Positions 23,101 through 34,805 of a stretch of DNA of 64,000 bases are shown piece by piece (the stretch's first letter is position 1; the number at the start of each line of letters is the position of its first letter). The notes beneath the pieces are model-generated. The model was not told the DNA's origin and did not search any database. It was given only the letters and a program-made list of their open reading frames with translations. Where the stretch lies: assembly GCA_009746045.1 (NCBI GenBank), contig RPFO01000164.1, forward strand, positions 3,046,874 to 3,110,873. The letters run 5' to 3'. Made by a program: the position numbers and the translations under genes. Origin of the DNA: Mesostigma viride (Eukaryota; Streptophyta; Mesostigmatophyceae; Mesostigmatales; Mesostigmataceae).

Positions 23101-26100
23101 GCATCCTCCCTCGATCGGTGCGTCCTCTCTGCCTGCCCATGCACTATCGATCGGTGCGTCCTCTCTGCCTGCCCATGCACTATCGATCGGTGCGTCCTCT
23201 CTGCCTGCCCATGCACTATCGATCGGTGGGTCCTCTCTGCCTGCCCATGCACTATCGATCGGTGCGTCCTCTCTGCCTGCCCACGCACTATCGATCGGTG
23301 CGTCCTCTCTGCCTGCCCATGCACTATCGATCGGTGCGTCCTCTCTGCCTGCCCATGCACTATCGATCGGTGCGTCCTCTCTGCCTGCCCATGCACTATC
23401 GATCGGTGCGTCCTCTCTGCCTGCCCATGCACTATCGATCGGTGCGTCCTCTCTGCCTGCCCATGCACTATCGATCGGTGCGTCCTCTCTGCCTGCCCAT
23501 GCACTATCGATCGGTGCGTCCTCTCTGCCTGCCCATGCACTATCGATCGGTGCGTCCTCTCTGCCTGCCCATGCACTAGCCCACCAGGTTACCTGACAGC
23601 CCTATACCTCGCAAAGGGACTCCTTATCAAATAGGGGGTGGGCCCCCTATTCCTTGCCCGGTCACCTTGCCTGCCCTGGTGGGCATTGTGTGGCCCATGC
23701 AAGGCGTGCGCTGTATTTGGTTAGTTCCATGGAAGCACGCAGTAGCCAGCAGCTAGGGCAGCATCGCTTTGCAGAAAAGGGAGAACGGTGACAGCTGTCT
23801 TATAATGAGGACGGGACACCTGGCATGGCATGCCATTCCTTCGTATGCTGATTAGAAGCACGCTTGGCTACTATGCTGGGCTCGTGTGATGATCTGTATT
23901 TAAGAAATTGTATTTAAGAATTGTGCGTCGTGTGCTGACATAGACAGTAAACCTGCGATCAGATGTACGCAAAGGGTACTTATGTACCTGGCCTGTGGTG
24001 CATGGGCTGCCGCTGTGCATGCGCCACTTGAGACCTTAGCATTATTTCTCGCTCTAACTTATAGAGAGGCCAGGGTTATGTCTGCCCGGGCCCCTGGATG
24101 ATGATGGGAGCAGTCTCGCAGCAGCCATCCGGCATTGGGCACAACATCTGGCTGCTGCCAAGCGTGGAGGCGATGGCCAGCTGCGACTTCACGCAACCTG
24201 GGAGCACACTGCTGGTGCCCGCGTCACCGCACACCACCCGGCGGATCGACCTGAACACACCTGGTGGGTCCCCCCCATTGTTGCTTGATGATGTTGGTGC
24301 AGCGGCGCTGTTTCGAGGCCGTTTGTGGCGTGTCTATGTAGCCGCCCGTCTCCATATGCCGAGCTCTGACACGTGTGCCACTGGGTTTGCATGGTATAGG
24401 AAACCACAAAGGACACGGGTGCGCGCGCTCATATGAGAACGTTGAAGGTAGCTCCGTAAGGTACTTCATTGATGATCGGACAAATAGGATGGGCTGTTAC
24501 TGATTGCTGGGATGACGTTGATGGCTGATGCAGTCTGTTGGTCAGACCGTAGCTCCATGCATCATATGGCCTGTTGAGCTTCATTAGTGACGAAACCACT
24601 CTCTGCATGCTGTTAATGCCTGCAGCACACCATGAATTACCATGCATCAGCTACCCGGTGGCCTTTCTCCTAGTCATGCGCGATGGCCTGAATTCGGCAT
24701 GTGAGACACAGTGCGTTCCGATGGTGCGTGGGCAGCTACGGTAGAAGTGAACCTTCCAGGGGACAGCACTAACCTGGCAGGCAAACACTCGCACACAGTT
24801 CTCTAACACCACCACCCCTTGAGCCGTAGGGTGCCCCCCCCCCCAAGTACGGCCCCCCCCTCGCTTTAGCCGTACGGTCGCCCCCTCGCTTTAGCCATGC
24901 GGTCACCCCCTCCCCCCCCCCCGTACGGTCACCCAGTCGCTTAAAGTCCAGTCACCCCCCCCCACCACTTTAGCTGTAGGTTCACCCCCTTGCTTAAACG
25001 TATGGTCACTCCCACTTTCCCTCGTGCCTACACATATTGATCGTTAGTAGTTTTTCCCCTCTACATGGTTCCTGCCGCCTTGACCCCCCATGCTGCCACA
25101 CGTGCTAAATCGGCAGGCGTTCAATACTTTGCCAGTTCCAGTGACTCGGACTGCCAGTACGGCATGCGGTTCGCCATCATGGTTGGTGAGTGCCCCGTGT
25201 AAGTCTCCAAAAATAGCATCCAGGGGTGGTAGGGCATCCAGGGGTGGTAGGGCCGCAAATCAGGGATGCCGTGTTCTGTGACGTCGGGAGCATAGGTCTC
25301 CTGCGCCGACATGCATGCATGCTTTTTGAGTTATGTTGCCCGGCTTTCAATGTCCAAATGGGTGTACTGTGACATAGAGCCTGTCGCCATGCTGGGTTTG
25401 TGTTTCTACCAGCCCAGGGTCCCTAGGACGCAGGGCTATCAACGTGATCACCGTCACATGGGATGGCGATGGTGGCCGCAACGATGAGGACGATAACTGG
25501 TTTTATTGTCATGTAGAGCATCGTCACTGCCCATCCGCCCCCCTGTAGAGTGTTTTTTGCACTTCATTTACTCGCAAAATGTGCACGTGCTTTCCTTGTT
25601 TCCGCTGCGCCATTTGCTACTGTTCTATAGACGATGCATAGCTCATCAGGTGCGGCTCCATCATTAAGGTTTGCACCGTTGATCGTTGGGTCATAGTAGT
25701 ACCGAAAAGCATCCAGGTCTGGCTATACTGCCCATTTCAGCTACCCGACGCTGTGCTTGCCTTGGCGTCATGACAGCTGGTGCCGACATCACGCTGGATC
25801 TCCTATCCTTGACCACCTTACTTAGCTCGTTTTATCCGCCGCTCGATTTTCGTTGCGATGTAAGCTCAATCTGGTCCTGTGCCTACCTGCCCAGTAACTG
25901 ATTCCTGTCCCCTCCGTTGGCACCCGCGCCTCGAGCTGTCAGCCCCCCGCGCGACCGTCGCGTGCACCAACACGCACCAGTCGGCACGCCAGGCATGCTT
26001 GGACGACGCGCAGGCCCGCTTCAACCTGGCCATAGGCACTTGCTACAACGCGGCGCAACGCGAGAGCTGCTCGCTGAGCGCCTTCACCGACCTGCAGGGG

Positions 26101-28395
26101 GCCACCGCGGCGTGCGACCAGCAGCTTGCCGCCGGGTGGGTGCAATGATGCGCATGCACGCGGCCGTTTGGATATATGACATGGCTGTCGTGTGGGCAGA
26201 CTGCGCGACGTCGCCTGCGCGGTCCTGCATGGATGCGATCCCATGTGTGGCGGTACTTAGCCTCACCATGTGTGGCGGCCTCAGTTCGGCTATGCGTCGG
26301 AGTGCACTGCAGTTTATGGTTTGCAAGAGCCGTCAGGCAAACAAGCATGATGAACAAACAGCCCCCCCCCCCCCCAAAAAAAAAAAACAAAAAAAAACAA
26401 CCAATCAACCAACCAACCAACCAACCAACCAACCAACCAACCAACCAACCAAACGAACGAACGAACGAACAAACGAACGAACAAACGAACGAACGAACGA
26501 ACGAACCAACGAACGAACGAACGAACGAACGAACGAACGAACGAACGAACGAACGAACGAACGAACGAACGAACGAACGAACGAACGAACGAACGAACGA
26601 ACGAACGAACGAACGAACGAACGAACGAACGAACGAACGAACGAACGAAGGAACGAACGAACGAACGAACGAACGAACGAACGAACGAACGAACGAACGA
26701 ACGAACGAACGAACGAACGAACGAACGAACGAACGAACGAACGAACGAACGAACGAACTATTGAACGAACGAACGAACGAACGAACGAACGAACGAACGA
26801 ACGAACGAACGAACGAACGAACGAACGAACGAACGATTGAACGAACGAACGAACGAACGAACGAACGAACGAACGAACGAACGAACGAACGAACGAACGA
26901 ACGAACGAACGAACGAACGAACGAACGAACGAACGAACGAACGAACGAACGAACGAACGAACGAACGAACGAACGAACGAACGAACGAACGAACGAACGA
27001 ACGAACGAACGAACGAACGAACGAACGAACGAACGAACGAACGAACGAACGAACGAACGAACGAACGAACGAACGAACGAACGAACGAACGAACGAACGC
27101 ACGGACGGACGGACGGACGGACGGACGGACGGACGGACGGACGGACGGACGGACGGACGGACGGACGGACGGACGGACGGACGGACGGACGGACGGGTGG
27201 ACGAACGAACGAACGAACGAACGAACGAACGAACGAACGAACGAACGAACGAACGAACGAACGAACGAACGAACGAACGAACGAACGAACGAACGAACGA
27301 ACGAACGAACGAACGAACGAACGAACGAACGAACGAACGAGCAAGCAAGCATTGAAGCAAGCAAGCAAGCAAGCAAGCACGCAAACAAACATACATACAA
27401 ACATACAAACCAACCAAAAAAGCATACAACCAATCAAACACGATGAACGCCGTGTGCTTGACACTGCATTGTTGTGTCTGATATCACTTTCTTCGTTGTA
27501 GTGATAGTGCATGCCTGATTGCCTTCAAATTGCAACCTGATTGCAAAGGCATGCAGAAAGTGTCACATTAGTTTGTTGTCATGCATGATCATGGTGGGCC
27601 TTGTGATGCGGGGATGATGAGCTGATAGGTGCGACTGTCAGGGTATGCCTGTTGTGTCCGATCCTGCACGCGGGGCGCAGGGCGGACGTCTGCCGGCAGC
27701 TGGGGGAGGCGGCCTACCTGCCTCGCGGCATCAGCCCCTTCTCCTTTGTCCGCAACCCTGTCGGCAACGACTACTTCCCGCTGACGCCCGCCAACTACAC
27801 ATACCGCGGCTACAGCGCGCTCTATGGGGTGGGTATTCTAACAAACGTCACCGTCCTCGAGGGCACCGTGACCATCCGCAACCAGTCGTGCGTGGCTGTG
27901 CGCGTCACCTCGCGCGTCGACAACTCCAGCCGCACGGTGCTCGACGACACGCTGCATTGGTACGCCCAGGACGTGCAGGGCGGCAACGTGTGGATCTTTG
28001 GGTATGCTGCTGACGCGAGCTGCAAGCGGGATATCCTGGCGGCCGCACCCGGCTATTTTTGGATGGCGGGGGAGGACGGCGCCAAGGCCGGCGTGGTCAT
28101 GTTTGGGGACCCGGTCCGGTATGTGGGGTTGCCGTACCGCCAGGGGCTGCAGGTTGGCCGGTTTGAGAGCATCGCAAGTGTGAATCGCAGGGTGGATGTG
28201 CTGCCGCCGCTGCCAGCTGGCGTGGCTCTCGCGAGGAACATTACGGGCCCGTTCCTTCTCGTTCGAGAGACGCACCTGCTGCCGGTCCCTAAGACACGCA
28301 GCGTTTATTATGCAAAGAATTTCGGGACTGTGCTGTTCGTGGAGGGGAATGGGTCGTGGTCGCTCATGGTAAGCTATGCCCGGGGCGCGTCGTAG
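20188..28395 (+). CDS. PCY-A: phytocyanin-like cupredoxin fused to a large C-terminal domain
   Basis: Proposed exons are 20188-20266, 21269-21415, 24114-24263, 25117-25185, 25895-26135 and 27681-28395. They sum to 1401 bp, a 466-residue protein. The order is signal peptide (MTPQMNLASILVAVFLLNT...), cupredoxin N-half (FQNWANTVRPQVGDRL), GHNIWLLPS with CDF, YFASSSDSDCQYGMRF, an alpha-helical Cys-containing segment, and a 238-residue domain with six N-glycosylation sequons. The first four junctions are phase 1 and the last phase 2. In active phytocyanins the third exon pair reads FxC...HC..GM. Here the copper Cys is Ser and the second His is Asp, so type-1 copper binding is probably lost. From memory, the C-terminal domain (YFPLTPAN, VTVLEGTVTI, WYAQDVQGGNVWIFG) resembles an uncharacterised domain of bacterial secreted proteins. 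TGTAA follows the stop at 28563. Confidence 0.75.
21062..21256. repeat. CCTTGCCCTGYCA array abutting the PCY-A exon 2 acceptor
   Basis: Roughly twelve 15-18 bp units rich in C and T end 12 bp before the acceptor at 21268, so the array also serves as polypyrimidine tract. Confidence 0.85.
21269..21415 (+). CDS. PCY-A exon 2: cupredoxin N-terminal half
   Basis: The exon encodes TYLVGGANDAW, then FFQNWANTVRPQVGDRL, matching the phytocyanin pattern of VGG..W, (F/Y)xxWA and VGD. The acceptor CCCGCAG follows directly on a CCTTGCCCTG array. The donor is CTGG/GTGGGT. Confidence 0.82.
22161..22204. repeat. 15-bp repeat x3 in PCY-A intron 2
   Basis: Three copies of ATAATGACCCCCCAT lie head to tail, the last one imperfect. 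Confidence 0.85.
23106..23578. repeat. 36-bp minisatellite, about 13 copies, PCY-A intron 2
   Basis: The unit contains TCGATCGGTGCGTCC and CTGCCTGCCCATGCAC and repeats with almost no variation. Because 36 is divisible by 3, several frames stay open (for example SIGASSLPAHAL). Confidence 0.95.
24825..25010. repeat. Degenerate C-rich repeat, PCY-A intron 4
   Basis: Imperfect units of about 25 bp of the form CACCCCCTCGCTTTAGCCGT are interrupted by C runs. Confidence 0.7.
26401..27400. repeat. Compound (ACCA)n-(GAAC)n-(GGAC)n-(GAAC)n-(AAGC)n satellite, PCY-A intron 5
   Basis: The satellite runs from ACCA units (26401-26450) through about 650 bp of GAAC, about 95 bp of GGAC (27101-27195), more GAAC (27200-27340) and AAGC. 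It yields the six-frame NERT and FVRS artefact ORFs. It fills most of the intron between the last two PCY-A exons. Confidence 0.97.
27681..28395 (+). CDS. PCY-A exon 6: C-terminal extra domain
   Basis: The exon encodes 238 residues to TAG with sequons NYT, NVT, NQS, NSS, NIT and NGS. The acceptor GCGCAG takes up the frame in phase 2, which fits only the GCCGG/GTGGGT donor at 26135. Features include YFPLTPAN, WYAQDVQGGNVW, a central GEDGAKAGVVM and VYYAKNFGTVLFVEG. The function is unknown. Confidence 0.75.
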
Positions 28396-29060
28396 TTGGG
28401 GCGGGGCTGACCAGTTTCTGCTGCTACTAAGGTTACCTTAATATGGTGCGACGCCATCAAAGTGGGCTATGGAAAAGGAGTCATCAGGCAACGTTAGGGC
28501 TCGTGATGACCACTGCCCAACCTGTGCAGATAGATCGAGTAGTGCAGATAGATTTCAAAAAATGTAAGATTTACCATTATTTTAGTGCAGATAGATTTCA
28601 AAAAATGTAAGATTTACCATTATTTCTAGAAGCCTGATGGCAGTAATTATTTTATAGTTAGCTTGTGTGGTTGCCTAAAGTGTCCGAGTTCAGATAGGTA
28701 TGCTGCGTGGTCATGACACATCAGCCCAAGAGCCTAGCAGGCAGTCATGCGCGGTTCCAAGTCAACCCCCGGTCCACGGCGTTAGCTGTACTAAGGGATG
28801 TTCTTGTGCATTATACGTAAAGCTCTACTCACATAAATTATGAAAGCCAAAAAAGGATCACAGTTAATCAATGTTACATAAGTAAGCAAATAAGTAAGTA
28901 AGTACTTGCGTGCCATGCGCATGGGCATGCCACGGAGTACCATGCTATAACGATCTCATTAGAAAAATAATTACACGAAAGTTACAAATATCGTCTGCAT
29001 GCATCATGTCCCAACCCCCATATAGTCGGTAGAGGGGACAGATATAATCCTCATCCGGAA
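28396..29060. terminator. PCY-A 3' flank with duplicated TGTAA signal
   Basis: A 43-bp direct duplication (28542-28584 and 28585-28625) carries TGTAA in each copy (28563 and about 28606), 170-210 bp after the stop. These are likely poly(A) signals. The rest of the stretch shows no gene. Confidence 0.6.
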
Positions 29061-30400
29061 CTGTCCTCTACTGTATACTGTAATGGCAGACGATCGAGGC
29101 GGTAGTGTAGCGGCTATCCTCAGGGGCAATAACCTCCACCTGCGGACCTCTACCCTGCATTCTAGCTAGCAATGGGCCGCGGAGCCCGTGGGGAGAAAAC
29201 AGGACCGGCCATGCCCTCAGGAAGGTGCTTATCGCAGACGGCAGCCCATTTCTCCATAATTGTCTATCATGCGGGCGCGAAGTACAGCTAGATAGTTCCA
29301 GAAGCCCTGGCACATCCTAGCTCAAAGCACTTGTGTCACATACTAAGGTCCGGGTCGCGCTACGTGTCGGTGCAGGGCGCGCACACTGTTTAATTGCCAG
29401 CGGGTTGCGACGAGACAAGGGGAGTAGGGGACCCTGCCATAGGAGGAGGTGTCTACCTGGCGCTGGTCATGCAGTCCTAAGCCTGCATGCAGGGCCCACA
29501 TCGGTATTCACCTCGAATCGGGTCTGTGTGGGCAAGACGGCCGGCAAAGAGGAGGAGGCGGTGTCGGATGGCCGGTATGGGTGACAAGAGGGAGCTCGCA
29601 GTAGAGCTCGGCCCGGGTGCGGCGCTCTTGGTAGCGGAAGCCGAGGATGTGACGGAGCCGATTCGAGTTACTGTGCTGCTTGCTCAGCGCCTCAGTGGTC
29701 CAGGGTCCACGCCTCGCAGCCACAAAGGAGGATGCTGAGGACAAGGGCCTTGAACAGAATGCGCTTGCACTGCTCACTCAGGTATAGCGACATCAGTGTC
29801 CATGCAGAACCTGTTGAGGCGGCGGAGGGCCGCCCAGGCCTGACCAATGCGAGTGTTGTTGTCGTCGGCTGTGCCAGATCGAGGGGAGCCAGCTGCCAAG
29901 GAGCTTGAAGCGAGCTAGTCGCCGGGCTGCGGGGGGACGGCCGGGGGCCGGGCTCGCTAGTGCCGTCGCCATGCATCCAGCAGCAGGAGGGTGCCGGGGT
30001 GGGGTGGTCCCATCGGCCGGGCCGGGAAACCTATGGCCATGACCTCCGTTTTCTTACTGCTCCGATAAGCCCCAGACAAAAAAAAAAGGCCCCTTCTCAG
30101 GGATATGTGTTACATATAGAGTTCCCAACGGAGTTATGGATGTGAATCAATAAGCCCCACCGCCCGCGCTTCCAGTGACAAGCTATCTAGCCAGAGTTGG
30201 GCGGACTCCGGGGTCTCCACGAGCATCGTGTACGTCATCAGTGAGCGTAGTAGATCAGATCGCTCATGCAGTCGGCAGGGTGGGTTGACCCCGGCGCGGT
30301 AGCTGCATGGCGTACTCCGGGATCTCAATCCCCGCGGTGGGCGCCCGGTCCACCCGGGCAAAGCGGGCTTGTGCACACCTCATAAATAGTCCACCAGAAT
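29060..30400 (-). pseudogene. LINE reverse transcriptase remnant, palm to C-terminal part
   Basis: On the minus strand, frames jointly give GIEIPEYAMQL, a frameshifted DD of the active-site YxDD box (about 30235), TMLVETPESAQLWLDSLSLE, KKTEVMAIGF, TADDNNTRIGQAWAALRRL, FKALVLSILLCGCEAWTL, RLRHILGFRYQERRTRAEL and RLLLFAGRLAHTDP. That is the expected order of the palm, thumb and tail of LINE ORF2 proteins. Many frameshifts and stops make it dead. Below about 29500 a further open piece (29313-29068) may be its tail. Confidence 0.72.
30075..30149. mobile_element. 75-bp insertion in the LINE remnant with 10-bp target duplication
   Basis: ATAAGCCCCA occurs at 30065-30074 and 30150-30159. The insert has a run of A next to GGCCCCTTCTCAGGG, which resembles the 3' end of the ORF1 element at about 32815-32860. 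It splits the reverse-transcriptase reading frame. Confidence 0.6.
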
Positions 30401-32865
30401 GATGATCGAATAGATAATATTGGGGATCGAGAGCACACTGAGCCCTGCCACACCCCCTGTGTGCAGGGGGGATGCCGGAGCCGGTGACGCCGTCAGCGGT
30501 ATGGACAGCTGGGCTTGGGACCCTTCATAGAACTGGCGGCCGGGATCAGTGATCTCAACAATATATACATACTATGGGACACGGGGATACTTCTCAATGA
30601 ATATACATACTATGCAGGACACGGAACAGGTATGTGGACGACCATGGCCATAGGCCGGGCGTCTCATACATGAGTAACCGTATATCGAACCTCCCATGCA
30701 TGCACCAGAGTCACGAGCCACGAGGTATAGCCATGGCGCTGACGGCGGAGCTCATAACTTTCACGTTTGGGCACCACATTCGGCTGTGAATATCACAATC
30801 GCTTCGTCTTTCTAAGACGCACACGCTGATATAATTTTCCGAAGCTATTACGCAATATATATGACGTTGTCCGAGCAAACGCTCCTCGACGCAACGCAGC
30901 CTGGCGGCTGTGCTAAGCCCTGAAAATACATCTGCAGCTCCGGCTGCAGCTTCGCCCTCGAGGGGCGAGATCAGGTCGGCCGGCAGGCAGCGGTGACACT
31001 AGTCGCGCACTGGTGGTCGCCTCGAAACCTCCCGGGCTTCATGCCTCGCCTTCTGCATCGCCTGAACCCAAACGCAGCCGCCCAGCCGAACCTAGCTGGT
31101 CTGAGCACGACTTTGACGTTGCCGAGTTATTTTCCACCTTCGACGCCCACAGAACCGGCTATTTCGACTGGCCACCCATCAGGATCATAATGGAGCTCGT
31201 GTTTTATGGGTCGTACGTCGCCCGTCCCTTCTTTAATTACCTGTGCCAGCGCCTCCAACGCCATCATCGCCTCCGCGGCCAGTCTGACGGCCAGCCTTCT
31301 CACCGCGGACCTGACCGGCTGTCTGGCCGCGCCTTCAGCTCGCCGCCCTCTTTTCCATCCTTCAGCGCTCTGCCGTGGAAGTGGAAACCCTCCCCCTTGA
31401 CCGAATCCACCTTCCTCCCCTACCTCCGGCCACCAAGAAGCCCTCTCACACTGCACCATCTTGCGTGATGCCCCTATAGCAGCAGATGTCGGGCAGCTGC
31501 CGTGTCGGGCCGCAGTGATGCTGGCTGCTGAGCTCCCCGCCAATGATCCCGGCCACCGCCACCGCCACCGCCCTAGCTCCTCGCCTCCAACCCCCCCCCC
31601 CCGGCCCCCCCTCCGCCTCCACCGACTACATGCACTCGCCGCCCAGCTTCGCGACATCGACCAGCCGGCCTCCAGAACAACGCCATCACCATCGGATGCC
31701 TGCAACTGAAACACCGCAGGCATCACCGCCCAGGCGGTGAAGGACATTGCCGCCAAGCCATGCATGCAGCTGGCCTGGCTGGTGATGCTCCTCCCATCCC
31801 GACCTGGGCGGACATGCTGAAGCAGCACACCACCTCCACCACCTCCGCCGTCGCAGCACAGCTAGCTCCAGCGGCAGCTACTAAGACACTTGACCTCCGG
31901 GAGGAGGCCGAGCTCGCCACGCGCAGCCTTAATGTCATCGTCAAGAACTTCGACATACATGGAGGAAGGTGAGAATTCCGAGAACTGCTTGCACGTGCGC
32001 TTGAGAGCACTGAAAATCCTTGATCGCATGGGCGGCTTCTAATGGCGAGATTAAGCTGGTCCGGCCCATCGCCTTCCCCGCGCGCGTTGTAAGGCAGGGG
32101 CGCCCCCGCTTCTTCTCATCTTTAAGCCCGGCGGACAAGCTTTCGTTTCTCAGACGCCCGGCGCACGCGGCTCGAGAAGACTCCCTTCATATGCACCTTG
32201 GACGACGACTTGACTGGCCTGGCGCAGCAACAACGGCGACGGGGGCTATGGCCGACCTACCTCCAGCTCCCGGGCAGACCAAGGCGGGGCAGCCGGTGTA
32301 CTGGAAGGCCGGGCCGGGCCATCATACGTCGGCCACAAGCCCTGGCACGCGACCCCCGTGAGGCACCCGCGGCTCCAGCGACTCCAGATCCGGACGCCCC
32401 GGCTTAGTAGGGCCCGGATACAGCAGTAGTAGTGTAGAATAGTTAGACCGTGGCCTTGTACATGCACGCCTACTACAGGCACTATACCATGCAGCTGATC
32501 GACTCATGAACATTACCTAGTCATGTACATGTGTGCCCATGCATGACGCGCCACACCCCAGATGATGCCTAGCTTTATCTATTTAGGTATGCTGTGCCCA
32601 CGCAGAGAGCTACTCTCTGGTGAGACGCCATGCCCTAGCTTCTGATCGACATACAGCCATGCTGATCTTCCCCCCTCTGTCGGTGCCCCTACTATACTAT
32701 AGGCTAGCTAGTCTAGGTGCCTGGATACCGCGGTGGGCAGGTGCACTTTGTGCACCCAGAGTAGCCTGGTGGCAGTTTACATCCCCCCACCTGCTGGAAG
32801 TAGCTTAGAGTGTATTAAAAGCCCCTTCTCAGGGCTAATAATGTGCTACATACATACTTATCGAA
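30400..32865 (+). mobile_element. ORF1-bearing retroelement D, inserted into the LINE remnant
   Basis: From 31740 the plus strand reads a decayed ORF1: LDLREEAELATRSLNVIVKN (RNA-recognition start), GRPRFFSSLSPADKLSFLRR, LDDDLTGLAQQQRRRGLWP and GQPVYWKAG, the same domain order as copies A-C. A Ser/Pro-rich open stretch upstream (31013-31470) may be its N-terminal part. A short hairpin GCCCCTTCTCAGGGC near 32820 marks the likely 3' end. Both outer boundaries are inferred from where reverse-transcriptase similarity of the opposite strand stops and resumes. Confidence 0.6.
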
Positions 32866-33530
32866 TGCCCTGGTGTAATCCACGAAGATATCAAAAGCAA
32901 TGGTTAGAGGCCGCAGGGGCCAGGCGGCCCACTTCCTCGATCAGGCCCGCGGCGCGCAGCTATCACGGTCGAGTAACACAATTGCACAATGTTCACGGAT
33001 GGCTACGTACATTCAGGACCTGTTAGCTCATCTGGGACTCACCGAGGTGGGAATCGCTCGAGGCTGGCACGCATGCGGTTCAGCAGGAGACGCATGAAGA
33101 CTTTCAGCACGCCGCGAGGCAGATGCCGCGGTAGTAGATGCCCGGGTGGTATCCGCAGCGGACCCCTTGCCCAATTAATTGCAGAGCATAACCTGGACAG
33201 CGGTCTTCCAATACATTGGCAGGGGCAGGCGCCATCTTTTTAATAATCTCGGGTTGGGCACCGATCGAAACGCCCCGGAGGAAAGGCTCAATCAAGCTCA
33301 TTGCACAGGCATCTTAACCACCTGCGAAATATTGTTGTCCACTCCCATGGCAGCATCGTTGCGGAGGGTGGAGATGCATGCATGGCAGCAGCCCATTCCT
33401 GGGGGGTCCACTTGTCGTGGGGGCTGCGTCTACCAGGGCCGGGGGGCGCGGAGAGCGGTGCATGGGACCTTGGAAGTAGTCCGTTTCGCGGGCCGGTGGG
33501 CGCCTGCATGTGCGGGATCGAGCTAAATTG
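32865..33530 (-). pseudogene. LINE reverse transcriptase remnant, N-terminal part
   Basis: On the minus strand, broken frames give VLKVFMRLLLNRMRASLERF, then LTGP, NIVQLCYSTVIAARRG and DIFVDYTRAFD, matching the fingers and first palm motif of LINE reverse transcriptases. It continues on the far side of element D at 30400, so one LINE was split by a later insertion. Confidence 0.65.
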
Positions 33531-33562
33531 CAACTTCCGCCGCGGCTACTGTAGCCACGGCA

Positions 33563-34805
33563 GGGCGTGCAGCCGCGGCGGGGTCGAGCGGGGGGGATGG
33601 TCGATCCCTAGGACTGAGCCCCGGCCCGATCGATAGTTTGGCGCCTGCATGGCCGGAGCTGAACCAAAGCTCATGCAAGGCCCTATATACTGATATGTTA
33701 CATGCATGTGACCTGCCACTAAGTGTGCTCGCTTTGCTAATGCTACTGAGCATTGCTCGCCGGCTATGAGCTGGCCTGGTGAACGAGAATATCAGTGCGC
33801 GGTCGCGAGGGCTGGGCTGACCATACCGAGCATGCAAGCTAGCTAGCTGACCTCGTCCGTATCTATGCTGACGGCAAATAGACATGTATGTACCTGCAAT
33901 CAGAACTAGACAAAAGGGCTCACATGCACCCGGATGCAGTTTCAGTGGCCGGCTTATATCTGTGATTCATGGGATGCGCAAATGACTCGCAAGGAGACGT
34001 ATGCCTGGCATGCAAGGTCATGAAAAATACGCGTTAATTCTCCCAAGTTGCATGCAATTGGCGGGAATAACGCGTGACCAAATTAATTCATTGATTACGT
34101 ACGTAGACTGCATCACGTGCATGACCAGGCCGGATTTTATTAGTAGTAGTATTCTGTTTAGCTGAACATAGCGATTCGGGCCGTACAGGCTCCCACAAGG
34201 ATCAGGGCGTGCAGCCGCAGCGCTCGGGGTCAAGCAGGGGGGATGGTCGATCCATGCAGGAGCCCCCCGGATAGTTTGGCGCCTGGGAGCTGAACCAAAG
34301 CTCATGAGGCGCGATATATGTTATATGCACCTGCTTGTGCTCGCCTTGCTACTGCTACTGTCAGAGCATTGCTCGCCGGGAACCTGGCCTGGTGAACAAG
34401 AATATGTGCGGTCGCGAGCACATGGGGCTGGGCTGACCATGCATACCGAGCATGCAGGCTAGCTAGCTGACCTCGTAGTATGTATATGCTGATGGCAAAT
34501 AGACATGTATGTGCTATCAGAACTAGACAAAAGGGCTCACACCCGGATGCAGCTTCCGTGGCCGGCTAATATATGTAATTAATGGGAGGCGCAAATGACT
34601 CGCAAGGAGACGTATGCCTGGCATGCAAGGTCATGAAAAATACTCTCAAGTTGCACATGCATGGCGGGAATAACGCGTGACCAAATTAATTCATTGATTA
34701 ACTATATAGACTGCATCACGTGACCAGGCCGTTTTTTTTTTTTTGTAGTAGTATTCTGTTTACAAACGTAGCGATTCGTGGGCCGTACAGGCTCCCATGC
34801 ACAAG
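33563..34805. repeat. About 642-bp tandem duplication
   Basis: GGGCGTGCAGCCGC starts at 33563 and 34205. Matching landmarks follow in order: GGGGGGATGGTCGATCC, GAACCAAAGCTCATG, CTAGCTAGCTGACCTCGT, GAACTAGACAAAAGGGCTCAC, AATTAATTCATTGATTA and GGCCGTACAGGCTCCCA. Small indels separate the copies. No coding content was recognised. Confidence 0.88.

Noticed and set aside
23049-23634. CRISPR-like array of 36-bp repeats
   Set aside because: Units are directly contiguous without unique spacers, and the context is a eukaryotic intron.
26043-27512. FVRS/NERT proteins of up to 489 codons
   Set aside because: Pure tetranucleotide satellite read in six frames.
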